DNA from: Amphritea balenae
Lineage (GTDB): Bacteria; Pseudomonadota; Gammaproteobacteria; Pseudomonadales; Balneatricaceae
Length of the DNA stretch: 64,000 bases
Assembly: GCF_003858655.1 (NCBI RefSeq)
Contig: NZ_RQXV01000009.1
Span: 147,044 to 211,043 of the forward strand
Direction of reading: 5' to 3'
In this document: one piece after another, positions 52,234 to 61,347 of the stretch
Layout: every line of letters starts with the position of its first letter
How positions within the stretch are numbered: the stretch's first letter is position 1
Translations under genes and position numbers: made by a program
The notes under the pieces: model-generated
What the model saw: the letters and a program-made list of their open reading frames with translations, nothing else
Told to the model about the DNA's origin: nothing
Databases searched by the model: none

Positions 52234-52649
52234 TGATCGTTACCACTGTAGACCCACATAGGTTCGGTTTTACCCGCCCGCTCAAATCCCAGCTTCTGGT
52301 AAAACTGAATTGCTTCACCATCGGCGGTTAACATCTGTTGATGAAGCCCGGTATAACGCTCTAGCATCGCGCTCATCAGTTGTCGTCCAATACCCTGGCC
52401 CTGATAATCAGGATGAACCAGCATATGGGGGTAATACACCACCAGATGACCGTCCGATAAGGCATTCCCCAGCCCGACCAGTTTTCCATTTTGTCTGGCA
52501 GTGACCAATGTATGAGAATTACGTAAAGCGGCCATCAACTGCTCGGGCTTTTCAGCCGAAGACCATTGATTGAGGCGATAAATTTCTATCACCTCATCCT
52601 GGTCAATCGCATCAGTCAGGCTAATATCTGTCTGCATCCGGTTATCCAT
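52230..52649 (-). CDS. GNAT-family N-acetyltransferase
   Basis: This is a 139-residue acetyltransferase. The acetyl-CoA binding motif HPDYQGQGIGRQLM is at about residues 78-91, and YQKLGFERAGKTEPMWVY closes the fold. Substrate unknown. It is followed, with 4-bp overlap, by the Kazal lipoprotein gene. Confidence 0.85.
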   Translation of the reverse strand: MDNRMQTDISLTDAIDQDEVIEIYRLNQWSSAEKPEQLMAALRNSHTLVTARQNGKLVGLGNALSDGHLVVYYPHMLVHPDYQGQGIGRQLMSAMLERYTGLHQQMLTADGEAIQFYQKLGFERAGKTEPMWVYSGNDH

Positions 52650-52717
52650 TGCAGTTAAGTAATTGTCGGATGATACGTTAAACAGTGAATAATTAAAGCA
52701 AGCTCCTATTTAACAGG

Positions 52718-53464
52718 TTAACCACATTTACTGTCGCCACAGTTCAGACAGGTATAACAGCCATCCATCAATATTGCTGCCTTAGTACTACATTTATTGC
52801 AAACGATGGCATCAGCGGGAAAGCCGCCATTATCATCATTCACCGCAGCGGCGGAATCTGTTCCAGCGGAACCCGCACTGCTCCTTTTTTCATACTCAGC
52901 CCGCTTTTCATCCAGAATCTGCTGTTGATGCTGATCCAGCCCCGGTTCTTCAAGCAAGCCAATCATTTTCAGATGCCCTTCAATCGCCTCGCCAATCTCT
53001 GCAACAAGTGATGGCATAAATTTACCACCTTTTTTAAAGTAGCCACCCTTTGGATCAAACACCGCCTTAAGCTCCTCAGCCATAAAGGTGACGTCCCCTC
53101 CTTTACGAAATACCGCTGAGATAACCCGGGTCAGGGCAACAACCCACATAAAGTGGTCCATATTTTTCGAGTTGATGAAAATCTCATAAGGGTGACGCTG
53201 CTCGTGCTCTGTACCCTGGTTAAGCAAAATATCGTTAATGGTGATGTACAGCGCGTGCTCTGACATCGGTGTTTTGATTTTGTAAGTTGATCCCATCAGA
53301 AAGTCCGGACGGGTCAGGTTTTCATGCACCTGCTCAATGGCTGGTGTAGTGTCTACTTCGACCTTTTCTGCGGCCTTATCCTCCTCTGTTAGCACTTTGT
53401 AACCAATGATTGGCTGACTAATACAGAGTCGTTTTACTGAATCTTGTTGTTCTGAGTTCATCAC
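52718..53464 (-). CDS. nrdJb: Class II ribonucleotide reductase small component NrdJb
   Basis: This is a 248-residue protein that continues the class II reductase as a separate chain, as in Pseudomonas. DFLMGSTYKIKTPMSEHALYITIND and GGDVTFMAEELKAVFDPKGGYFKKGGKFMPS are the TSCPD-type region. The C terminus has the cysteine cluster CNKCSTKAAILMDGCYTCLNC, which probably passes reducing equivalents or binds zinc. It starts 32 bp after nrdJa. Confidence 0.87.
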   Translation of the reverse strand: MMNSEQQDSVKRLCISQPIIGYKVLTEEDKAAEKVEVDTTPAIEQVHENLTRPDFLMGSTYKIKTPMSEHALYITINDILLNQGTEHEQRHPYEIFINSKNMDHFMWVVALTRVISAVFRKGGDVTFMAEELKAVFDPKGGYFKKGGKFMPSLVAEIGEAIEGHLKMIGLLEEPGLDQHQQQILDEKRAEYEKRSSAGSAGTDSAAAVNDDNGGFPADAIVCNKCSTKAAILMDGCYTCLNCGDSKCG

Positions 53465-53496
53465 TTAATCTCCTGCAAATTTAAACAACCAACCGG

Positions 53497-55662
53497 TTAG
53501 AATTTTCCGTAATAGCCTTCTTTCAAGGCATCAAACAGGTTGGCTGCTGTATGCATCTCTCCATCATACTCAATCTCTTCATTGCCCTGGGCCTCAACTA
53601 CCGAACCATCAGCCAGCGTAAACTGATAGGTTGTTGCGGCCAGGTCCTGTTCTTTAACCAACACACCCTGGAATGCTTCTGGGTTGTAACGGAAGGTAGT
53701 ACAGCCTTTCAGGCCCTGTTCGTAGGCATACTGATAAATATCTTTAAATTTCTCGTAAGGGTAATCAGTAGGTACATTGGCAGTTTTAGAAATTGAGGAA
53801 TCAATCCAGCGTTGTGCTGCCGCCTGAATATCCACATGTTGTTGCGGATGAATATCATCGGCACTGATGAAATAGTCAGGCAGCTGTTGTTGTGGGTCAT
53901 CAGAGTACGGCATTGCAGCTGAATTGATCAGACTGCGGTATGCCAGTAGTTCATAAGAGAAAACATCGACTTTTTCCTTTGTCTTGCGCCCTTCTCTGAT
54001 GATATTGCGCGAGTAATGGTGGGCAAAACTGGGTTCTATACCATTGCTGGCATTATTCCCCACGGACAACGCGATGGTACCGGTAGGCGCAATGGAGCTG
54101 TGGTGGGTGAAACGACAGCCGGTTTCCGCCAGCTGTTCGATCAGTTCCGGTTCAGCTGCCGCAATCTTCTGCATGTAACGGCTGTACTTAGCATGTAACA
54201 CCCGTCCAGGCACTTTATCACCTGACTTGTAGCCATCATCGAGCATTTCAGGCCGTTTGCGCAGCATTTCACCGGTAACTGTAAATATCTCATCCATAAC
54301 CGGCGCGGCACCTTTCTCTTTGGCCAGCGCCAGGCCTGTACGCCAGCCTTCCAGTGCCAGTTCACGGGTAACCTGCTCAGTAAATGCGGTGGATTCTGCA
54401 TCACCGTATTTCATAGTTAACATAGTGATCGCAGAGCCCAGCCCCAGATAACCCATACCATGGCGACGCTTATGATTGATCTCATGACGTTGTTGCTCTA
54501 ATGGCAGGCCATTGATTTCCACTACATTGTCCAGCATCCGTGTGAAGACGCTGACTGTTTCACGGAACTTTGTCCAGTCGAACTTTGCCCGATTAGTAAA
54601 TGGGTGATCGACAAATCGAGTCAGATTAATGGAGCCTAACAGGCAGCTACCGTATGGCGGCAGAGGCTGCTCACCGCAAGGATTTGTCGCCCTGATCGTT
54701 TCACAAAACCAGTTATTGTTCTGTTCATTGACTTTATCGATAAGAATGAAGCCCGGTTCAGCAAAATCATAAGTTGAACTCATGATCGCGTTCCACAGCT
54801 TTTGCGCCCTTATTCGTTTGCTGATTCGACAGGCAACCAGTCCTTCATCATTGACAATGTAATCATCATGAACAGGCCATTCACGCCACAGAACTAACTC
54901 CGTATCACCAATATCAATCGCATCTCGCTGCACCTCTTTTTCAGTCAGAGGAAATGCCAGAGGCCAGTCTTCATCATTATTGACGGCCTTCATAAACTGA
55001 TCAGTAATAAGCAGTGAAAGGTTAAACTGGCGTAAGCGCCCATCCTCACGCTTAGCCCGGATAAAATCCAGTACATCGGGATGGCCAATATCGAAGGTAG
55101 CCATCTGTGCTCCCCGGCGACCACCGGCCGAAGAAACGGTGAAGCACATGCGATCGAATATATCCATGAATGACAGTGGACCCGATGTGTAAGCACCGGC
55201 TCCGGAAACAAATCCGTCTTTAGGGCGTAGTGTCGAGAATTCATAGCCGATGCCACAGCCGGCTTTCAGTGTTAAACCTGCTGAATGATTGGTGCTAAGA
55301 ATATCATCCATCGAATCATGGATAGTGCCAGAGACGGTACAGTTAATCGTCGAAGTTGCAGGCTTATGCTGTAGTGCCCCCGCATTTGAAATGACGCGTC
55401 CTGCAGGGACAGCACCGTTGTTTAATGCCCAAAGAAAACGTTCATACCAGAACTCACGTTTTTTACTTGATTCAATATCGGACAACGCGCGGGCAACCCG
55501 GATAAAAGAATCTTCAACCGATTGATCAATACTTTCGCCCTGTTTACTTTTCAGACGATATTTACTGTCCCAAATATCTACTGAAGCATCCTGGAGAGCG
55601 ATCGTTTCAATTGCTTCAACTGATGATTCTGCCTGAGTTTTCTTAACCGCAGTGGCAACCAT
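53497..55662 (-). CDS. nrdJa: Adenosylcobalamin-dependent (class II) ribonucleoside-diphosphate reductase NrdJa
   Basis: This is a 721-residue catalytic chain. The redox Cys is in LKAGCGIGYEFS (near residue 139), and the radical-site motif NPCGEQPLPPYGSC is near 330. The C-terminal region has CTTFRYNPEAFQG. The enzyme makes deoxyribonucleotides with or without oxygen, using vitamin B12, so it suits a facultative anaerobe. Two NrdR boxes lie upstream (55733-55780). No cobalamin riboswitch was recognised. Confidence 0.92.
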   Translation of the reverse strand: MVATAVKKTQAESSVEAIETIALQDASVDIWDSKYRLKSKQGESIDQSVEDSFIRVARALSDIESSKKREFWYERFLWALNNGAVPAGRVISNAGALQHKPATSTINCTVSGTIHDSMDDILSTNHSAGLTLKAGCGIGYEFSTLRPKDGFVSGAGAYTSGPLSFMDIFDRMCFTVSSAGGRRGAQMATFDIGHPDVLDFIRAKREDGRLRQFNLSLLITDQFMKAVNNDEDWPLAFPLTEKEVQRDAIDIGDTELVLWREWPVHDDYIVNDEGLVACRISKRIRAQKLWNAIMSSTYDFAEPGFILIDKVNEQNNNWFCETIRATNPCGEQPLPPYGSCLLGSINLTRFVDHPFTNRAKFDWTKFRETVSVFTRMLDNVVEINGLPLEQQRHEINHKRRHGMGYLGLGSAITMLTMKYGDAESTAFTEQVTRELALEGWRTGLALAKEKGAAPVMDEIFTVTGEMLRKRPEMLDDGYKSGDKVPGRVLHAKYSRYMQKIAAAEPELIEQLAETGCRFTHHSSIAPTGTIALSVGNNASNGIEPSFAHHYSRNIIREGRKTKEKVDVFSYELLAYRSLINSAAMPYSDDPQQQLPDYFISADDIHPQQHVDIQAAAQRWIDSSISKTANVPTDYPYEKFKDIYQYAYEQGLKGCTTFRYNPEAFQGVLVKEQDLAATTYQFTLADGSVVEAQGNEEIEYDGEMHTAANLFDALKEGYYGKF

Positions 55663-55732
55663 GTTCCTGCACCTGTATTGTAAAGCCAGTTTTTACGCAT
55701 CACTATCGCTTCGCTTTAGCAAAACAACACCA

Positions 55733-55780
55733 ACACCATATGTAGTGCGTCTATAATAGATATAGCACTAGATATTGATC
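55733..55780. promoter_or_regulatory. Tandem NrdR boxes upstream of nrdJa
   Basis: ACACCATATGTAGTGC (55733-55748) and GCACTAGATATTGATC (55765-55780) both match the 16-bp NrdR box (ACAC-W-ATATATTGTGT type). Their starts are 32 bp apart, three helical turns, the spacing known for NrdR operators. The boxes lie 71-118 bp before the gene, as in other NrdR-controlled reductase genes. Confidence 0.75.
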
Positions 55781-55923
55781 CTTGATAGCTATCAACTTTA
55801 TATAAAAATAATTTGGTGCTTAAGAAATTAAGGAATTAGGGGCTGTCCTTCAGGATCAAACAAGCTATCCGGACTTAGCAAACTTTTTCAATTAAAAAAC
55901 ACAGAAGCAGATTTGGTATCAGC

Positions 55924-56793
55924 TTAATAGAAGGAAACAGGCAGATAAAAAGTCAGCTCAAAGCGCTGATCCTGACTAAGAAAATGATTCTTATGATAAT
56001 CGACAAAAGCCGGGCTGGTTTTCATTTTCAAGCCTGATGCTGGCAGCCAGTGGTCCTGCACCTTACTGATCCAGGGTAATAACTCACCGTAACGACCTTC
56101 GAATTGAAAAGCGGCATGTAAGCCGCCTGGAATCGTCATGCTGTTGATAACACCCCGTCGTTTTAGAGGACGATCGATACCCAGGCAGGCCACATAGCGA
56201 CACTTATCTAAAGGTACCCAGGCAGGGTTAGAGTGATGCAGGCCGGTCTGTTGCTCAAACGAACGTTGCTCTTGTGCCGCCCAGGCTTGTAGAAGCTGCC
56301 ATGCCTGGCGGATATTTTTGCCATAGCCGTTATGGCGAATATAAGCGACATGACGATCTTCAATTTCGGTCAGTTCAACCTCTGGTAAAGGTAAATTATC
56401 TATCGCTTCATATCCTGCTGCTATCTCTGGGTCAGACATGTAAAACGGGATACCACTATGAATATCAGTCGCTCGCCACTGTCCTGGGGTACAACCAAAT
56501 CGCCCCCTGAAAACCCGACTGAAAGAAGACAAAGAATCATAGCCACACTGTTCAGCGATATCAGCCACCGGCCGGGACTTTTCAAACGTTAACAGGTTTG
56601 CCGCCTGCTCAAGCCGGATGCGGCGAATATAGTTATGCAGGGTTTCACCCATCTGCTGGCGAAATACCCGATGTAAGTGGGGTTCAGTATAAGCCGCAAT
56701 TTTAGCTAATTTTGCCCCACTCAGGTCAGCTCTGATATCCCGGTGTATCGCATATAGCACATCATTAATGCGCAACATCTGCTGCTTTGACAT
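55924..56793 (-). CDS. AraC-family regulator with GyrI-like effector domain
   Basis: This is a 289-residue regulator. The N-terminal AraC double helix-turn-helix is at about residues 8-108 (DIAEQCGYDSLSSFSRVFRGRFGCTPGQWR). The GyrI-like/BacR domain is at about 130-289 (EIEDRHVAYIRHNGYG...). This Rob/MarA-like layout senses small hydrophobic ligands. It is divergent from the aminotransferase gene, its likely target. Confidence 0.86.
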   Translation of the reverse strand: MSKQQMLRINDVLYAIHRDIRADLSGAKLAKIAAYTEPHLHRVFRQQMGETLHNYIRRIRLEQAANLLTFEKSRPVADIAEQCGYDSLSSFSRVFRGRFGCTPGQWRATDIHSGIPFYMSDPEIAAGYEAIDNLPLPEVELTEIEDRHVAYIRHNGYGKNIRQAWQLLQAWAAQEQRSFEQQTGLHHSNPAWVPLDKCRYVACLGIDRPLKRRGVINSMTIPGGLHAAFQFEGRYGELLPWISKVQDHWLPASGLKMKTSPAFVDYHKNHFLSQDQRFELTFYLPVSFY

Positions 56794-56919
56794 TTTCAGA
56801 CCTAAATAATCTTATAAATGAACCTAATAAGCATTATAAAAGGAACACTATTAAGAAAACACAGTTATTAAAATACTCCTTCAAGCTAAAAAACAAAACA
56901 ACGTTGAAGGAGCAAAATA

Positions 56920-58068
56920 ATGGATACCTCAGATGGCTGGAATAACCTTCAGCCCTCCTATATCAGGGAAATACTCAGTAGCACACAGGCTGACCAGCTG
57001 ATCTCCCTCGCCGGCGGTCTGCCAGCTACCGATCTGCTGCCAACCGAGTTGTTTGCCCCCTATCTCAACAGGCTATGTGGTCAACCGGAACTGTTTCAAT
57101 ATGGTGAGAGTGAAGGTTATAGCCTGCTACGCCAGCACCTGCATCAGCAATATAATCTGGCACTACAAGCAAAGATTCTGATAACCAGTGGCTCACAACA
57201 AGGCCTTGACCTGATAGCCAGAACTTTTCTCGACCATAACAGTGAAATAGCGATGGAAAGCCCCTGTTATCTGGGCGCTTTACAAGTATTTCAGTTAACC
57301 GGCTGCAAAATACATGGTATCCGACAGTTAGCTGAAGGACCGGATATCGAGCAATTAGAGAGGCTGTTCAGAGGCGGTAGAATAAAACTTTTTTATGCGG
57401 TACCCGATTTTCATAACCCGACGGGATTATGCTGGTCTGCTGAGAGTCGATATCAGATTGCGAAACTTTGCCGCCAGTATGGCGTAACGCTGATAGAAGA
57501 TGCGCCTTATCGGGAGCTCCGCTTTGCTGGCAAGCAGTTACCTATGATGGCGGAGCTATGCCCTGAATTAACACTGACCTTACGGTCCTTTTCAAAAACA
57601 CTGAGCCCTGGAATCCGTCTTGCTTGTTTATATGGTCCTGCACTATGGATCGATCAAATCTGCAGACTTAAACAGGCGGCAGATCTTCACAGTGCGCTGC
57701 CGTTTCAGGCGATATTGCCCGAGTTACTTGATTCTGAGGCTTATAAACACCACCTGAGCAAACTCCGGCAAAGGTATGCCTCAAACTACAATCTGTTGAG
57801 CACTGAAATAAGCAATAAACTGGGCAACAGGGTTCAGTATCAAGCTGCGTGCGGGGGAATGTTTCTCTGGCTTAAACTTAAATCTGAGATCGCAACCCCG
57901 CTAACCAAACACGCCTTGAGTCATGGGCTGGCGGTAGTCCCAGGACAACACTTTATGTTAACCGCCAAAGATGATCGATATCTCAGATTAAATTTCAGTC
58001 ATAGCACTGATAAACAGCTAATCCAGGCCGTTAACATATTGGAACACTGCTTTGAGTCTGTTAATTAG
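56920..58068 (+). CDS. PLP-dependent aminotransferase, class I/II (MocR-like catalytic domain only)
   Basis: This is a 382-residue fold type I enzyme. SLAGGLPATDLLP at the start, DFHNPTG near residue 166, and the PLP lysine in LRSFSKTLSPGIRLACLYG (near 225) are visible. It resembles 2-aminoadipate or multi-substrate aminotransferases. GAAGGAG about eight bases upstream supports the start. Its end overlaps the convergent MASE1 gene by 8 bp. Confidence 0.86.
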   Translation: MDTSDGWNNLQPSYIREILSSTQADQLISLAGGLPATDLLPTELFAPYLNRLCGQPELFQYGESEGYSLLRQHLHQQYNLALQAKILITSGSQQGLDLIARTFLDHNSEIAMESPCYLGALQVFQLTGCKIHGIRQLAEGPDIEQLERLFRGGRIKLFYAVPDFHNPTGLCWSAESRYQIAKLCRQYGVTLIEDAPYRELRFAGKQLPMMAELCPELTLTLRSFSKTLSPGIRLACLYGPALWIDQICRLKQAADLHSALPFQAILPELLDSEAYKHHLSKLRQRYASNYNLLSTEISNKLGNRVQYQAACGGMFLWLKLKSEIATPLTKHALSHGLAVVPGQHFMLTAKDDRYLRLNFSHSTDKQLIQAVNILEHCFESVN

Positions 58069-61000
58069 CATCTGCTACCTGTTCAGCCTGCTGTTCAAGC
58101 AGATCGATCATCGCATCGACAGCTAAAGGCTTACTAAAATAATAGCCCTGTGCTTCATCACAGCCTTGCGCTTTAAGGAAGTTGAGCTGAACATCCGTTT
58201 CGACGCCTTCTGCTATCACCTGAAGGCCAAGGCTACGCCCCAGGGCAATCGTCGCTGAAACGATAGCGCAGTCTTCAGCGTCAAAACCGATGTCATTAAC
58301 GAACGAACGATCAATTTTAAGCTTATCTGCGGCAAAACGCTTCAGATAAGCTAACGATGAATAGCCGGTTCCAAAATCATCAATTGCCAGCTTAATACCC
58401 ATGTCTTTAAGTGATTTAAGGGTTTGAATTGTCACCGCAACATTTTCAACCAACATACTTTCGGTCAACTCAAGCTCCAGCATGGCTGGATCGATTCCGG
58501 TATTTGTCAGCACTTCGCCAACCTGCAACAGCAATTCTTCAGGAAACCGGAACTGTATTGCTGAAATATTGACCGCAACAGGGACAGCAGGGTATCCACC
58601 ATCCTGCCATTGCTTACTTTGACGACAAGATTCTGCCAGTACCCAGTGTCCAATTCTGGTAATCAGGCCACTCTGCTCTGCAACCTCGATAAACGCGCCC
58701 GGCATTAACAGGCCTTTTTCCGGATGTTGCCATCTTATAAGCGCTTCATACCCAACTAAACGATGATCATCTAAGGCATATTGAGGCTGATAATGTAGTT
58801 CAAACTCGTTTCGTTCCAGTGCCTTACGTAGTTGTGTCTCAATTTCCATTTTTTGCTGAGCCAGATGATTCATCTGTCGGGTAAAAAACTGATAATTATT
58901 CCGGCCATCCTCTTTGACCTGATACATCGCCAGATCGGCATTCTTAAACAGTGTTTTGCTGTCGGTCCCATCCTGAGGAGCATTAGTAATACCGATGCTA
59001 ACCGTTAGGTAAAGCTCATTTCCTGTCACTATAAAAGGTGCACTGAGACTGTTAATCAGTTTACTGGCTAATAACTTTTGGGGTGCGCCAATAGCATTAT
59101 GTTTTGCCAGCAGTGTAAATTCATCGCCGCCCAGACGGGCAACCAGGTCACTGTCTCGTAACAACCCTTTAATACGTCCGGCAACCTGAGTCAGCAACTG
59201 ATCTCCAACGTCATGACCCAGCGAATCATTAACCCTTTTAAAGCCATCCATATCGATAAAATAAAGTGACAGAATGTGATGTTCACGTTTAGCTTCAATC
59301 AGCATTCGTTCCATCTGGGTTATAAAACAAGCCCGGTTATATATGCCGGTTAGATGATCGTAATTCGCAAGATAAGCCAACCTCTCCTCTTTTACTTTTG
59401 TTTCCGTTATATCGCTGAACTGAATCAGATAATTAGTCACCTTGCTTTGATCATCAATAACACTGCTTATTGATGCTTTATGAATAAACAGGCTACCAGA
59501 ATGGTGTTGACCGGTTAACTCTCCCTGCCAATGACCCATCGTTACAACTCTCTGCCATATCAGTTCTGTTTGTGATGGACTGCAACCATAAAATAACCAG
59601 GCTGGATACTGGCCGGTCAGATCGGATTGACAGTAACCTGTCATTTCACAGCAAGCATTGTTAACCTCAAGAACATCACCAGCTACAGAGGTAATAACAA
59701 CCGCTTCAGAGGTGTTATCAAATAACTTTGCGATCAATAACTTCTTAGAAAATGCCTGTAATCTCGCGGATATATCCGTCAAACTTCCGCGAATAATGAC
59801 TTTATCAGGATCAGGAAACCTCACTAACCTAACTTCACAAGGCAAAAACTGGCCTTTGGAATTAAGGTGTGTCCATTGAAACACCTGTTCAACACCTTGT
59901 TCGGCGAGCTGCAGATAACTGAACGCAGCGTCAAGGGACAACTTACCATCGGGCTGTTTTTCAGGTGATAGATCTGCAAAACCGATGCTCAGTAATTCAG
60001 TTCTTGAATAGCCGAATAAGGCTTCTGCATTCTCATTAACGTCAATCAGTGCCGCTTGTTCCATATCGAATAGAACAACGGCCTCTGGAGCATTATCAAA
60101 CAACGCTCTGTAACGTTTTTCACTATTACTTAACTGCTCAATTAAGCCTTGCTGATGCCGTTTTTCTTCCGCCAGTAATAAATTACTTTGTCTGATTTGA
60201 TCCGTCGCTAACTGTACCCTCCGTTCAAGCTGCCCACCCAACCTTTCAAGTGCGCTACGGGCAAATTCTTTTTCAGCAATAATTGAATTGATTAATAAAC
60301 CACAACCGGTAACCAAACCTATGTAGGCCTGAAGCATGACCAACGATGCGCTCATCTCTTGCCCGGCAAACGGGCCACAGCCCTGATAGGTACCAAATAT
60401 TGCCGTCATCGATAAGCTAACAATAAACAGCATCAACCCCCGCAGGCCATAGCGGTAGCCTGCGGCTATCATCAGTGGTACCGGGATGAAGGCATATGCC
60501 ATCGAATGAAGCTCATAGCCTGTCAAATCGGAAAAAATCCCGACTAAAATAATCAGGCTTAACAGACTGAATAAAGTAATCTCAGTATAGGGTTGTCTGG
60601 ATATTTTAGTGCGATTGATAAAAGCCAGTGCTAGCGGCATTAATACAATTGCCCCAACAACATCACCTATCCACCAGGTTGAATATAACCGGAAGAAATC
60701 TTTAAACGAAATTGATTCCATCGGCCAGTGTAGAATAGTGAGAGCCCCTATTAATGCACTGATCGAACAGGCCAGGAGAACAATAAAAAGAAAAATGAAC
60801 ACGGCACGGCTATGGTTGAGGAAATAGCGCCTGCGAATGATCCGGTCAATCAACCAGACACCGATCACTGCTTCCAGGGTATTACCTATAGCGATCTGTG
60901 CGGCTAACTGAACTGAACCATCTACCTGCATATTGGTCGCAAAAGCACCCAACGTAATACCTGGCCAGAATTTTTTTCCAACTAAAAAAAGTATTGCCAG

Positions 61001-61177
61001 AGAGATACCAGTAGGCGGCCATACAGGACTGGCATAACCATCAACGGCAAGCAACAGAGATACTCTGGCCACTAAAAAGTAAGCCAGTACGATAGCCAGC
61101 ATAGAGTAGAGATATGCTGCTTTTTCCTTAACTGCAGAATCGTCCCTGATTAACAGTTTATTTTGCTCATACTTCAA
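58061..61177 (-). CDS. MASE1-PAS-PAS-GGDEF-EAL membrane protein (c-di-GMP turnover)
   Basis: This is a 1038-residue signalling protein. MASE1 sensor helices cover about residues 20-305, with WPPTGISLAILFL. A coiled linker leads to two PAS domains (about 350-470 and 480-595), a GGDEF domain with intact RLGGDEFTLL (about 605-765), and an EAL domain with YEALIRWQHP and DDFGTGYSSLAYLKRF (about 780-1025). Both enzymatic motifs are intact, so it may make and break c-di-GMP. Single-gene unit. Confidence 0.9.
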   Translation of the reverse strand: MKYEQNKLLIRDDSAVKEKAAYLYSMLAIVLAYFLVARVSLLLAVDGYASPVWPPTGISLAILFLVGKKFWPGITLGAFATNMQVDGSVQLAAQIAIGNTLEAVIGVWLIDRIIRRRYFLNHSRAVFIFLFIVLLACSISALIGALTILHWPMESISFKDFFRLYSTWWIGDVVGAIVLMPLALAFINRTKISRQPYTEITLFSLLSLIILVGIFSDLTGYELHSMAYAFIPVPLMIAAGYRYGLRGLMLFIVSLSMTAIFGTYQGCGPFAGQEMSASLVMLQAYIGLVTGCGLLINSIIAEKEFARSALERLGGQLERRVQLATDQIRQSNLLLAEEKRHQQGLIEQLSNSEKRYRALFDNAPEAVVLFDMEQAALIDVNENAEALFGYSRTELLSIGFADLSPEKQPDGKLSLDAAFSYLQLAEQGVEQVFQWTHLNSKGQFLPCEVRLVRFPDPDKVIIRGSLTDISARLQAFSKKLLIAKLFDNTSEAVVITSVAGDVLEVNNACCEMTGYCQSDLTGQYPAWLFYGCSPSQTELIWQRVVTMGHWQGELTGQHHSGSLFIHKASISSVIDDQSKVTNYLIQFSDITETKVKEERLAYLANYDHLTGIYNRACFITQMERMLIEAKREHHILSLYFIDMDGFKRVNDSLGHDVGDQLLTQVAGRIKGLLRDSDLVARLGGDEFTLLAKHNAIGAPQKLLASKLINSLSAPFIVTGNELYLTVSIGITNAPQDGTDSKTLFKNADLAMYQVKEDGRNNYQFFTRQMNHLAQQKMEIETQLRKALERNEFELHYQPQYALDDHRLVGYEALIRWQHPEKGLLMPGAFIEVAEQSGLITRIGHWVLAESCRQSKQWQDGGYPAVPVAVNISAIQFRFPEELLLQVGEVLTNTGIDPAMLELELTESMLVENVAVTIQTLKSLKDMGIKLAIDDFGTGYSSLAYLKRFAADKLKIDRSFVNDIGFDAEDCAIVSATIALGRSLGLQVIAEGVETDVQLNFLKAQGCDEAQGYYFSKPLAVDAMIDLLEQQAEQVADAN

Positions 61178-61347
61178 TAGAGCTACCTATAAACGACAAC
61201 TAATCAGATAACTCTATACTCAGTAACAAAGCGCAATTATACCAGCCCTGCCTCCCCTAAATGGGTATTAAATATTTCCAAAGCCCAGTTCTGTACCCCT
61301 TTCAAGAACCTGCTATAGTCGGAAGCATCAGTTAAAAGGGATTTTTT

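Noticed and set aside
55663..55923. Cobalamin riboswitch upstream of nrdJa
   Set aside because: No B12-box-like sequence was seen; the NrdR boxes explain the conserved-looking bases.
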